Shown here one piece after another: positions 1 to 11,033 of a stretch of 64,000 bases of DNA. The notes under the pieces were generated by a model. That model saw nothing but the letters and a program-made list of their open reading frames with translations, had not been told where the DNA came from and ran no database searches. The stretch covers positions 15,268,648 through 15,332,647 of the forward strand of contig CM073329.1 in the NCBI GenBank assembly GCA_037043015.1, read 5' to 3'. Every line of letters begins with the position of its first letter. The first letter of the stretch is position 1. This stretch comes from Bryum argenteum (lineage: Eukaryota; Streptophyta; Bryopsida; Bryales; Bryaceae). A program made the position numbers and the translations under genes.

Positions 1-1101
1 CAACAGCAACAACATTATTGTAGAAGGGAGGATTTCTTCAGATGGATGTGAAGGCTTTGAAAGTTTCTCAGTATGATGTTGAGTAATGTACTGGAAAAAA
101 AACGAAAAGTGTACTTCTATGGATGAAGATTGCAGAGGAAAAGTGGGGGTGAAATGAAAAGTGTGTATATGCATGTAATAGAAAGTTAAATAACAAGCCC
201 ATGCTTACATCTTCAGATTCTTTTAAAAAAAAAAAAAATCAATAACGGGAAAGCACTATTTGAGCCACTGCGGGTGAAGGAAAAAAATAAATTATATATA
301 TAAAAAGAGGGTGGTCTGCCTATACAAAGCGGGAGCCCCTCGTGGGAGCTCATCATTGTGGGCCTCAACACCATCCCAAAAACGAAATGAGGATTGGATG
401 CTTTTATGGGGCCCTTCACGTGGCTCCCTGATTATTTTGCCCTTATCCCATAAAGAGACAGCTAAATTTATCCTAGCTGCCCGGGGGAAAAAGCAACTCA
501 ACCCCATTTTAGGATATTACCATGGGGTTTTATTTTATTTTGTTTTGTTTGGGGGGGGGGGGTGGGCTATTTTTAGTAAAAGGTCAAGTTACAGTCAGCC
601 ACAGAAAATTCAACAAAGTACCATTGAGCAAGAGGCTGGCCCTTTTCATTCGGTCAGAGATACCAGGCACAATTCACGCCGGCTCTTCTGATAAGTAGAC
701 TTGATTAGAGTTGGGGCTTTGTTTCTACCGATTTTTATTGCCTTGGCCTTTGCCTTTTGTTGGATAAAAGAGGAATTTTACTTCTCATCGTAGATTAGGT
801 CTTTTTTATTTTATTTTAGGGCTAACCATTTTTGTGCATTTGGATGGGGAATTTTGAAAGTTACTTTTTGAAGTAATCACTATTTCTTATCTCCATGAGA
901 TTCTTGATGCCAAATTGCCTAATGACCTTCATCTACGTTTGGACTATCTAAGTAATATATGGGGAATCTAATTTTTGGATCTTGAAGTTAACTTGATGTT
1001 CTAAAAATTTGAACCATTGATTCTTTTTCTTCACTTGTGAGATTATAACAGTCAAAATTGGCTAATTTTTTATTTTTATTTATTTCTTCCTTTGGGAACC
1101 C
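1..1101. other. Spacer without a recognised gene
   Basis: The stretch is AT-rich with an A-run near 225-238 and a G-run near 550-562. The short open frames here have no recognisable domain and no splice-linked partners. I see no RNA gene. Confidence 0.6.
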
Positions 1102-1387
1102 TTAAAACCCCTAAAGATCCACGATGTTTTGGGAGCTTGAAATCCCAACACTGACCACTATGTACTAATGGGGTTACGTCCAATATTTTTGATTTTTTTT
1201 TAATTTTTTATTTTATATAATTTCAACGGTCGGATCTTTGAAGTAGACTACCATTAGTAGTAGTGTGAAAATTTTCAACCGTTGGATCATCACTAGATGT
1301 GAGATCATAGCATTTGAAGTTGACTGTAATTTTTTTTGGCCTTGACAGTAAAAGCCGAATCGGTGGCCGTGGTCGTTTAGGGGTTAA
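1102..1387. mobile_element. Short TTAA-type element (276-bp body), probably a MITE
   Basis: The body, about 1108-1383, begins CCCCTAAAGATCCACG and ends with the inverted match CGTGGTCGTTTAGGGG, so 13 of 16 terminal bases pair. The right flank is TTAA and the left flank is TTAAAA. This is the same end structure as the elements at 23250, 25205 and 25716. It has no coding capacity and is likely a non-autonomous DNA transposon. Confidence 0.5.
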
Positions 1388-2159
1388 GAGTCTTCAAGTG
1401 AATAAAGTGATTGTTTACCATTATACTTAGAGTATCACTTCTTACTAGAGTAACAAGAGAATTGCATGGCGTCAACCTTAGAAGGAGTGCTTGGAATGGA
1501 GTCCATCATCTTCCATGTGCGCTCAAAAACAACTCTCTTCTAATTCTCTTATGTTAGGGAAACATCTTATTTTGTTGGCTTTAGCTTGTCGAACGCCTTC
1601 TTTGGCTTCTTATACTATTGTTTTTTCTTGTTTGGTGAAAGTTTTGTTTGGCTCGGCCTGTGAGTTCATTGATTTTTGGTAATAATAATACGCGAGCATA
1701 TTTAGGGAATCTAGCATACTAGAAAACTGGTTATTCATGACATTTGATTATGCCTATGGGTGACGGTGCTCTTACTAGCAAATACACCAATATCTATATC
1801 CTCCTCCCCCACATATTGTAGCATTGTCATGGAGTAGTGAGGCTATCATGGTGTTTTCATGGCGCATAACAATAAACTCTTTCAACCCCATGATTGGCTT
1901 GACCCCATGTAAAGCGTCCATTATTTATCGGTGTTTACCTTCTAGTTTGAGGGGAGGGAGAGACACTAATTTACTATAATGCACATTTGTACTAGTTTAG
2001 TGAAAGATCTTGACCTTATTTTCTCCAATTAACAATATTTTCAATCTAAAGTTTTCACTTCCTATAACATTGAATAATGTAATGGTCCATTTTGAGTTGC
2101 ATGAATACTTGATTTTATGATCACCAAAAGTCAAGGGATGAGTTTGGGTGTCAAGCATT
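1388..2159. other. Spacer, nothing recognised
   Basis: No gene, RNA or clear repeat structure could be supported. The 63-residue frame near 1491 has no family features. Confidence 0.5.
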
Positions 2160-2960
2160 TTAAAGATGAGTTTGACCCCTGAACGTTGCTGTCACTTTTT
2201 AGTCATAAACATTGTTTTTTGAAAGCTTCCTAGTTGGAAATGAAAGTAAGTTATTCAGATGGCAACTGTACAATCTTGCAATACAGTTAGTGTAGGTCAT
2301 GCGGGTCATATTTGGAGTTATGAGACCTTATAGATTGTGTGATCATAATGTTTTTGTACTCAAAAATGATTATGATGTTTTAAGTTTTCTCACTTTGAAG
2401 AGAAACTACTATCAACGACCAATCGCAATCAAAATTTCACCAACAAGAAAGTTGTTCACCTTCATCTCAAAAATACTCTTCACTTAAAAAACACTAAAAA
2501 AATATTATTGGCTCAAATTGCAACATTGTGCAATGGTGACATGAGGATCTTGCAATGGTGACATGAGAATCTTGCAATGGTGACATGAGAATCTTGCAAT
2601 GGTGACATGAGAATCTTGCAATGGTGACATGAAAATCTTGGAATGGTGACATGCGAATCTTGCAATGGTGAAAATTACCTTATATTTCACAGAGGAAGAA
2701 TAATCCAAATCTAAACCTCTTGCACTAAGATCCATGATGTGTTTTCAAAACAAATCAGGTGACATTAAGATTTCTAAAAAACAAGGACTAAACTTGAATT
2801 AGATCCCAACTCAAAAAATAAAATTAATATCCAACTGTGGATATAGGAGATACAACTCCTCGAAAACCATGCATTTTTTGGGTTCACTTTTGGACCCAAG
2901 GATGCTTAGGGGTAAGAACACTACTTAAAGATTCTAGGGTTTTGTGGCCTTGAAACATCA
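2160..2960 (+). repeat. Decayed member of the dispersed TTAA-element family (copy A)
   Basis: Blocks shared with 3090-3640, 5140-5800, 30667-31745, 41527-41890 and, inverted, 25716-26330 occur in the same order. They are a 'catgcgggtcatatttgg'-like block, a 'gttgttcaccttcatctc' block, the CAATGGTGAAAA block, an 'acaaaggaaaa'-like block and a 'ggagatacaactcctc' block. The right margin, CTTAGGGGTAA near 2910, resembles the family end. It is non-coding. Confidence 0.55.
2529..2670. repeat. 22-bp tandem repeat, about 6.5 copies
   Basis: The unit TGCAATGGTGACATGAGAATCT is repeated with few changes. It has grown out of the CAATGGTGA block of the surrounding dispersed repeat, since single copies of that block occur in the other family members. 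An open minus-strand frame across it is a by-product of the repeat. Confidence 0.9.
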
Positions 2961-3089
2961 TTAACTTTAAGAGATAGTTCTATAATTGAAGGTGGACTAT
3001 GCAAATCACAATCAAGCCCAAGTCCAAACATAGGTCTATTTTGTTGGACCTAGTGGAGTATAGCCTATAAACAACACATAACTAAAGAG

Positions 3090-3640
3090 CATTGTGATAA
3101 CTCTATTTTAAATCATGTGAATCAAATATGAAGTCTTGAGGCAACATAGATTGGAAGGTTGTTATGTGTAGTATCGAAAATATATTCTAGAATTTATTAG
3201 TTTCTTATGAAGTAGAAATGCAACGAACAAACCTATTGCAATCAAAAGCCTTCAACTAGTAAGTTGATAATCTTCATCTCAAGAAACACACACGAAGAAA
3301 ATCATGATATTTTTCTAAAAAACAAGCTTGGCTCACATAAGGGCCTTGCAATAATGAAAACCACCAAAATTTTGTAAAGGAAGAAGTGCAAAATCCTCAT
3401 TCTACATAAAATGCATACCATGTCCTTGTACCATCTCACATTGAGATAAGGTATTACCAAAAAAACTAGATTTGAATTGGAATCCAGTTCTGCACATAAC
3501 TATGGATAAAGGAGATAAAACTCCTCAAAAATCCAACTATGGATGAAGGAGATACAACTCCTCAAATGACCATAAGTGTTCTCAAGTTTTGAAGTATAGG
3601 AACATCATTACAAATGTAATACCAAAATATCTCAATTAGA
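3090..3640 (+). repeat. Decayed TTAA-family member (copy B)
   Basis: It shares the ordered blocks of copy A, including 'gccttgcaataatgaaaacc' and two adjacent copies of the 'ctatggat-aaggagata-aactcctc' block near 3500 and 3538. No terminal repeats are recognisable. Confidence 0.5.
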
Positions 3641-5139
3641 AATTTCCCTACACCAAAGCTCTTCATAAGAGTACATTACTACAAAAAGAAATCCATGAAA
3701 GAAAAAAATGGAGCTTGCATTTTAAAATATGCCCCCATGTCATAAGGCAAGCGTTCGTAGCAGCTACCAAGGAGGAAGGGAGAGGGATAAAGGAGCCCCC
3801 TAGTTTTTAATGAATCGGTTTAAATTGCCAAGGACTATACCCCAGAAGTAACTTGGGGCCGCAGACCCCATTTCTAAACTCAAAATCATCAAATATGGTC
3901 TCAGGCGGGGTCTCCACGAGTTCCAGGGTGCCTCCCTGGTAGCTACCACAAACCATATCATATACAACAAAGCTACACATACAAAAATACATGCCATAAA
4001 TTCATACTATTTCAGAAAAATCTACATCACCAACACTAGAGCATCCATCCCAAAACCTCTTCTAAGCAACAAAACAAACTCCAAAAGGAGAAGTTGCTTC
4101 TCATAAAAGTTACAACTTGTCATCCAAAATGTCAAAATTCGGCAGACTTCCCACTTTCATAGAGGGCCACACAATTCTCCATAAAGAGCCCCCATAACTT
4201 CCAAGCAACGACCCAAAAAGTGAGCCCCCAAATTTTTTGCACAAACACAAACACTTTGCATGGCTCCAAAAGGTTTGAAAGAAATCCATCTTTTTCCAGT
4301 GATGAATCAGTCCAGGCCAAAAGCTGGAGTTTAAGTTATACTCCGACCATACTGATTTTGCTTTTTGCTCTTTTCCTCAAAAGTGTTTCCACCTGACAAT
4401 TGTTTAAATTTTTTTTGGGGGATGTTTTTTTAATCCAAAAAAATTGGGAAAAAAATCGGGAAAAAAATCTAGTAGATGGATAGAGATGAGCAAAAAGAAA
4501 GTGAAGGGGGACACTTGCCAACTGGGCATTGAGGGCTCTATTGCTGTGTCACCAACAGCTTGCCTTTCTTTTCACTCTTTTGCTTGCAATTCCTTCTCTT
4601 TTGTGAGCTTTTTGTAGAGCAATTGTCACTTATCATTACTCCATCCCATTCTCCAATTTGCTTTTGGACTCTTTATTCACGTTGTCACTTCATTTGGATT
4701 TCCTTTAGGAAGAATTTACGTAAACAATTAGTCCATGTGTTATTGAGGATATAAAGCTTCCACATCTTCCTTCTAAGTATGGTAATGACTTTGGGGGTGT
4801 CTTGTAGGTGTGTGTATATTCTTGCTCAAAGACACGTTGCACATTGTGCTAAAACCAATGTATGACATGACGGCCTAATGTTGCTTGGTTTGGAAACAAT
4901 CTAAGATGGAGATGTTGAATTGTCAACAACAAGTGAATTGCTGACATTAGCTATTAGTGTGAATATGTGTATATTTCAACCTTGAAATATGTTGTTGTAA
5001 GAGCTTGTTTCATATCGAATGCATTGATTTTTGAATTCGTTTAAATCAAACTATACAAATTTCTCTCAAACACTTCACATCCTAGGTTGTTTCTAGCTTG
5101 GAAACACACTTCCACTAGAAGAGATACAGACAAATATGA
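3641..5139. other. Spacer, nothing recognised
   Basis: No gene could be supported. Open frames of 60-65 residues on both strands near 3800-4750 overlap one another and carry no motif. No long direct or inverted repeat was noticed. Confidence 0.5.
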
Positions 5140-5800
5140 AGGTGGGCTATTTAAATCTCAATCTTGTAATGAACTTATTTGTAAGTCATGTATATTAATT
5201 TCTTGCACCTGAAGGCATCATAGATTGTGCACAAGATCATACTATAGTAGCAACAACCAAAATAATTCTAATTTAGTGTAGTGATGCTACTAACAGGGCT
5301 ACTACAATGAAAAAAAAATCTCCAATCGAGAAGTTGTTCATCTCAAATATTCCCTTGTGCAAAGGATTATCGTCGAAAGAATCTCTTGGCTCAATCGATA
5401 GCCTTGCAATGGTAATAATTATAGCATAATTACAAAGGAAAAATAAATCTCAAAAGTGGACCACTTGCAGTAGAATGTATGTCATATAATTGTCACATCT
5501 TGGATTGAGCAAGAATTTTCACCACAAGAACTAGATTCAAAATGGAATCCAACCAAAGAAACAAAATTAAAATCCAATGGTAAATGAAGAAGGTACAACT
5601 CCTCAATAACAATACCTTTCCTCAATTTTTTCCAATGTAGAAACATCATCATAAATCCAATACCAAACCTTACTTGAATAAAAAATCTGCCAACTAGAGA
5701 GTTGTTTTGTCGTAAGATCATACTCATGTACACAAATCTCACTAATTTTGATATCACATAATTGGCTAGCAATGGTTAAACATGCCCCATCTTTGAAAAC
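5140..5800 (+). repeat. Decayed TTAA-family member (copy C)
   Basis: It contains the family blocks 'catcatagattgtgcacaagatc', 'gagaagttgttcatctc', 'gccttgcaatggtaataatt', 'ttacaaaggaaaaa' and 'gaaggtacaactcctc' in the usual order. It abuts the 3' end of the quinone oxidoreductase gene. Confidence 0.5.
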
Positions 5801-5882
5801 TCTAAACAATGTATATAAAATGTGGTGCTACTCCTATTTCCTCCTTTCTAGCCAAGATCCATTACAATTACTCCTTTAGAAG

Positions 5883-8800
5883 CTAGCTAATGAGGATGAT
5901 AATTTTTCCGACGGCGTGCCCCTCCATGAGGTGAGCCCACGCCTCATGTGTTTTCTCAAACATGTAAGTGGAGTCGATCACGGTTCTTAGTTTCTTCAAG
6001 TGAAGCAAGTTGAAGAGGAGATACATGTCGGCGCAATTCGGGATGTGCATGAAGGGGAAGTACTTCTGCTTGGACAGCTTCAAGGCATGCATGGCGCTCG
6101 TCGCAAGACCCTTCGGCGAGGGGTTCAAATCGATGACAAATCCCCCGGGTGCCAAGTGGGCTTTGTAGTACCGGAACGGCTGATGCGGACCACAATTGAT
6201 GACCACGTCGTATTTTCTCCCCGATGGACTCTCGGGTGCTTTTCCCCCGTCCACCACTTCGTCGGCCCCTAAGCTCTTGAGCAGCCGGAAATTGTGCGGG
6301 CTGCATGTTGCCGTTACATGTGCACCTCCTAGCTTCGCAATCTGCAATACGATGACGAGAAAAAACCACACTTGTTGTATTTCATTGACATGAAGAAATT
6401 TTGAAGACACTTTCAACGAATTGTAGACAAAGTCAAAGTATACTATACTTTTAGGAGCTCAAATGTAGTTTGAGATTACGGGGTCTATGTGCTCAAATGT
6501 AGTTCAAGATTACGGGGTCCATGTGCTTGCATATTGTGAGGAAGTCCTTATGACTTTCTACCATTCCAAGATGCGCAAATTTTGAATCACCCTCCGTTTA
6601 TTTTTTGATCAACACAAAATATCACTCGCCATTCACATGAACTATATAGTAAGAAGCCCATAAGTTCACTTTCGGGATGATTTAAATGTATTAAAGGCAC
6701 ATACTCTTGCCACTCTTGTCATGGAAATGTGGCTCGTGATAACATGCTCACAAAGATGACTTCTTTTCCATTGTTATCATTTTTTCTTATGGTTTTTTTG
6801 GCCACAGAATATACAATTTTATGAAGCTATGAGTGTCGGTTAGAACTCTGTACATTTGTTAAAGGACTGTATGTCGAATTCCGCCAATTTTTGAGCCCTC
6901 CTCCAAGCAGAATCGGCAACTGAGGTGAACCGCCGATTCTGCCAGCCATATTCGGCCAGACTTGCCAATTTGGTGAATTGGACAGACAGTCCTTTATAAC
7001 GCTATAGAAGCTGCAAGGTAGTGCAGATTCGGTAGTATGGTTCGGCCAAGTGGCTTGCCCTACGGGCTCGCCACTGATCTCACCATACTACCGAATCTGC
7101 ACTACCTTGCAGCTTCTCTAACATTAATAAAAGAATTGAGCTACCATCTTGAATTCATCTTGGGGATGTTTTCTTACTTAATGTTGTTTTTCTTATCATG
7201 TGCCAATTTTTCAAGGGTGCTAGATAGGGATGTTATGCTTCATAAAAATAATGGGGGTGTATAAGGGGATGTCTTTTACCTGCACTGCCAAAGTGCCCAC
7301 GCCTCCGGACGCAGCCCTAACGAGCAGGTTCTTGTTTGACTCTTGCACTTCACCTCTATCATCAATTTTGATTTTCGCCGAGTTGCAAACACTTTGTAAA
7401 GCGGCAAAGGCAGAGACGCCCAAACTCGCACCATCTATGGGGGTCACCCCGGACCGTCTTTTAATCGTCGTGCTCGTGTGAGCGATGGCGTACTCTGCAA
7501 GCCCCCCTCCAGCCTATTCACACACTTGCCACAAATTATCAAAATTTGGATGATCTTAGGGTCGCTTTACACTATGGACTATGAAGACTGACCATGGCCT
7601 TCTGAAATCTGTGATTGGAGGGTAAAGTGCTCTGGGTCCCATTTGGCTTTACACTACCTTGAAAAAAAGGAGAATGATCACAAACTCTTAGGCCCCCAAA
7701 GTATGCAAAATTTTGCATTGTGGATAATGTTTTCATAGTCTCCTTGATTATAGTTGAGACGAAGCAAATACCTCGATTCAAATACAATCAAGGAGAGCAG
7801 GAGGCTCAAAAATCATTGATTGGCTAGTGTTCAATCACTTAAAAAGAAATGAGGAAAAAAGGGGAGGGTGAGAGAGAGAATGATGAGGATTTATATTAGA
7901 GAATTGAGATTAAACTTCAAAAAGTTCAACATTTTTCACGTGTTTTTACATAAGGATTATTTTTTATACTTGCATACTCAAATTTGGCCTATCACGTTTT
8001 GGTAAAGTATGGACACATGATTCTTAATAGAAATGGATTGACATTACAAACACAATAGAAGGTAACCCAATTGTAGTGACATTCCAACTTCAAGACCCAT
8101 CCTATACATTTTTCTAGATACTCATGAAGTGGAAATTAAAACTCTTATTCTTATTTCACAATCAACAACTTTCTTTCATGACCTTTTCCTTCCTCTCATG
8201 AGTTTTACAAGAAGGGTGAAGCATTTGTAAGTTTTGAGCCTATAGAAAATTTGCTAATTAATAGTTGAAAAATGAGTTTAGTTACATACCTTGCCAAGAC
8301 AACTCACAACTTTGTCTCCGGCAACAAATGTGGTCACTCCCGGACCCACTTTCACTACCACGCCACTAATGTCCGCACCTGCTCATTCCAAATTCACATT
8401 TCTTATTAACATATGCTTATTTAATATGAAGCCACATAAAATAACATTCTTGTGAAGTAAAGTATATGACTTGCATCTTTTTCCAAAAGAATTGGGCACA
8501 CTTATATAACATTCAATCAATCATTCTCACAAGACTTTAAGTGCACATTCGATGAATCATGCTCATAAATATTCCGATTCGGAGATGAATAACATTACTC
8601 TCTCCTTTAAAGTGATTTATTTGTTCACATTAGAAATCGATTTTCATTTCTTCATTCTCTTCCTTATTTTAAAACTTCATATTTCTTCTTTCTTTTTATC
8701 TTTCAACAAGATTGAAGATTCACATGGGTTCATTTCAATCTCAAAATAGGCAATTGGTCTCAATATTTCAAAAAAGGAGAAAGCTATAATGTTAATGTTT

Positions 8801-9978
8801 GAAAGAAGTTGGCCTAGTCATATGCAGTGTTGTCTTATCAGACAAAATTCCTATTCATTTGTCAAAAACAATTCAGATGAGATGGACATTTGATACATCT
8901 TAGGTGTACTTCTCATCTAAATTGTGTTTGACAAATGAATAGGAATTTTGTTTGATAAGACAACCCTCGTCATAACTGATAGAAGTTTCTTCATATGTCG
9001 TGTTGTTAGAGCATCCAAAGTGAAATCTTGCCAAAGTATCATCTCAAAGTTTTACTTATTGAATTAATCTAACATCAAAATAGCATTGAACAATTTTTTT
9101 TTTTTTTTTTTTTTTTCTTTCTGATAACAGGCTTACCAGGTACATGGGGGAATCGGAAGGGTAACACCGGTTTCATGAAGCCCTTTTGAATTTTCCAGTC
9201 AATGGGGTTGATACTACAGGCTTCCACTTTCACCAACAACTCGTCTCTCTTCGGTGTCGGTATTGGAATGTCCACATGCTAACAACATATCCATCAACAC
9301 ATTCACTTTTAGCATCATCAACAAAATGACATAATTCATTTTCTAAAGAAGAAATCCACCAGTCCCAAGAATTTTAGAAAACGAAATTGGTATTTTTGCC
9401 GCACAACGCACAGTTGCAGTAATTATTCTTGTTAAAGACAACGTGTGTATCACTGAATGAAAACAGAGGTTACCGCTTCAAGTGACAATATCCAAAGTGT
9501 CATATTGAGAAGTTAAGACCACCGTTTTGTGCAAAAAAAATTTGCCAATTTGATGCCATAGTTAGTTATGCTATCAAGGGAAGACTCCATTTTCTTCCAA
9601 ACTGGCACCATCATGCTTTCATGTAATATCAATATTGGAATATTAGACATTATACAAAGATTTAATCTTGAATTACGAATTAGTCGACTAGTCAACTCCT
9701 ACATTTACATGGCTACAACTCGGTGCCTTTCTTGTAACACAACCATCAAACTGTTTGAAGGAAAACATGAACGATTTGAAGAAGAAAGCCTACAACGAGA
9801 TACTCATGCTCTTCCAGCAAGAACGAAAATATCATGCAACAATCGAACAAAATCCAAAGGACTAACTTGTGTAGTGAAGATGAAAGTAGATCACCTGTAA
9901 GCCTTCCGCTCCGCCACCGTAAGCGGAGTAGCTTACAGCTTTCATCATCTCCGGAGCATCCACCACAGGCTTCGGCAT
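5883..9978 (-). CDS. Quinone oxidoreductase / alkenal reductase, CEQORH-like zinc-less MDR enzyme (5 exons)
   Basis: This is an NADPH-dependent reductase of quinones or reactive alpha,beta-unsaturated carbonyls, in the medium-chain dehydrogenase family. Exons in coding order are 9978-9895, 9278-9137, 8378-8290, 7513-7280 and 6341-5883. All junctions are GT-AG and the phases close to 335 residues, against about 329 for Arabidopsis CEQORH (AT4G13010). Visible motifs are the N-terminal AVSYSAYGGGAEGLQ, then INPIDWKIQKG, the GroES-like segment PHVPGADISGVV, the nucleotide-binding AASGGVG at about residues 172-178, LKSLGADEVVD, and the C-terminal TVIDSTY...EGHAVGKII. No structural-zinc cysteine cluster is seen. 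There is no clear transit peptide, but CEQORH enters the chloroplast envelope without one, so that site is possible. I started at the ATG giving MPKPVVDAPEMM; the next in-frame ATGs (MMKAVSY) are alternatives. Introns carry foldback repeats. Confidence 0.93.
6457..6535. repeat. Two-copy direct repeat of about 38 bp in intron 4
   Basis: The segment 'gctcaaatgtagttt(c)gagattacggggtc' occurs twice in a row with few differences. It lies inside the quinone oxidoreductase intron between 6342 and 7279. Confidence 0.7.
6852..7001. repeat. Imperfect inverted repeat with a nested short hairpin, intron 4
   Basis: The arm 'ttaaaggactgt' near 6857 pairs with 'acagtccttta' near 6986, and the pairing continues inward with mismatches through 'gaattccgccaattt' and 'aatttggtgaattg'. 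A second hairpin, GCAGAATCGGC/GCCGATTCTGC, sits inside near 6906-6941. This is probably a decayed foldback element adjoining the perfect hairpin at 7006-7117. Confidence 0.55.
7006..7117. repeat. Perfect 36-bp inverted repeat with 40-nt loop in intron 4
   Basis: Bases 7006-7041 are the exact reverse complement of 7082-7117. The loop 7042-7081 contains a smaller complementary pair (agtggc/gccact). In the unspliced pre-mRNA this would form a long uninterrupted stem. It may be a young foldback element or a hairpin RNA source; the sequence alone does not say which. Confidence 0.9.
8829..8964. mobile_element. Foldback MITE with about 53-bp arms in intron 2
   Basis: The arm 8829-8881 (GTTGTCTTATCAGACAAAAT...) is the near-perfect reverse complement of 8912-8964 (...ATTTTGTTTGATAAGACAAC), with a few mismatches. 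The 30-bp spacer is unpaired. Size and structure fit a foldback MITE. No clear target duplication is visible, so I do not assign a superfamily. Confidence 0.75.
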
Positions 9979-11033
9979 CTTTCATGCACCTTTCGATCCA
10001 ACTCAAAGCTACGACACACTCAAACAGAACCAGTCCTCCGCGGCAAATGAAATACCTGCTCGAAAGCAATGGTCTTTGAAATACTAGCTCGATCGATGCA
10101 AACAACTGCAATCTGCTCGCACTTCCAACACTTCGTTGCGACTGCCGACACTACTATTATCGATCACCTTTTACAGACATAATTGTACGTCATTGGACGC
10201 CGACGAATGCAATCAGTGAGCCCATTTTTCAACGTACGTATGTCCAGACACTATCAAGGTAAAGACATACACTTTAGCTAACGGAGTAGTACTGAAAGTG
10301 GGTTTCGACTAATGTCGGAGGAACTTGATTGATCGTCGGCTGGTGGATGGCGTTGTAGGCAAGCCGGATTTGGGGGGGGGGGGGGGGAGTCCGGGGGACC
10401 GCGTCAACAGTGGAAGTGGAGGCAGGAAAGTTCACCACCTGTTTTGCAAATCCACGACTCTGGAATGAATCGTAGTCTACGGAAGGTTCTATCGTTAAAC
10501 ATTTGGATCAGCGCCCGTAACGCTGTCCATCTCCGACGTCGGATTGGAGGTTCTTGGAATCCTCCGGTGGGTGCGTCGCCCGGTGGATGCAGGGGTTACG
10601 GAGGAAGTTGGGGCGACTCTTCTCGAGCATCGCTCTTGATTCAAAAACATGTTCGTAGATTGTCAAATTGATAGAAACATGCTCGAAAAGGGAGGTGAGG
10701 TTACTGTAAGCTGCAGAAAGTATTCTCATTTACCATTCTTTCAAGCATGTTGTATCGTTTTGGAAACATCTTGATGATGGAGAATGAAGATTTGAGGAGA
10801 GATGATTCGATTTGAGAAAATATGCCTGAGACACTTATTTGGGTTCGAAAAGAAGGTTGAGCGTCAACTGCTAATGAGCCAAGGGGGTCTGTTTTGCAGA
10901 TTTGGCCGTTTTGGTCAGCGGCTCCAGAATTTCTACTGTAAGTGAAGAAAGTAAGAAGCTACATGTGTACGTGAATAAGAATAAATGCATAGAAATGTGA
11001 TTGATCGCCAGGTAGCAATTTTTTAAATTTTGG
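9979..11033. other. Intergenic region between quinone oxidoreductase 5' end and THG1 3' end
   Basis: It must hold the promoter and leader of the quinone oxidoreductase gene on the minus strand and the 3' UTR of THG1. A G-run lies near 10373-10386. The overlapping open frames around 10444-10729 have no recognisable domain. I cannot point to a definite TATA box. Confidence 0.55.

Noticed and set aside
311-691. 126-codon plus-strand frame
   Set aside because: Contains the G-run as GGGGG and has no domain or plausible gene structure.
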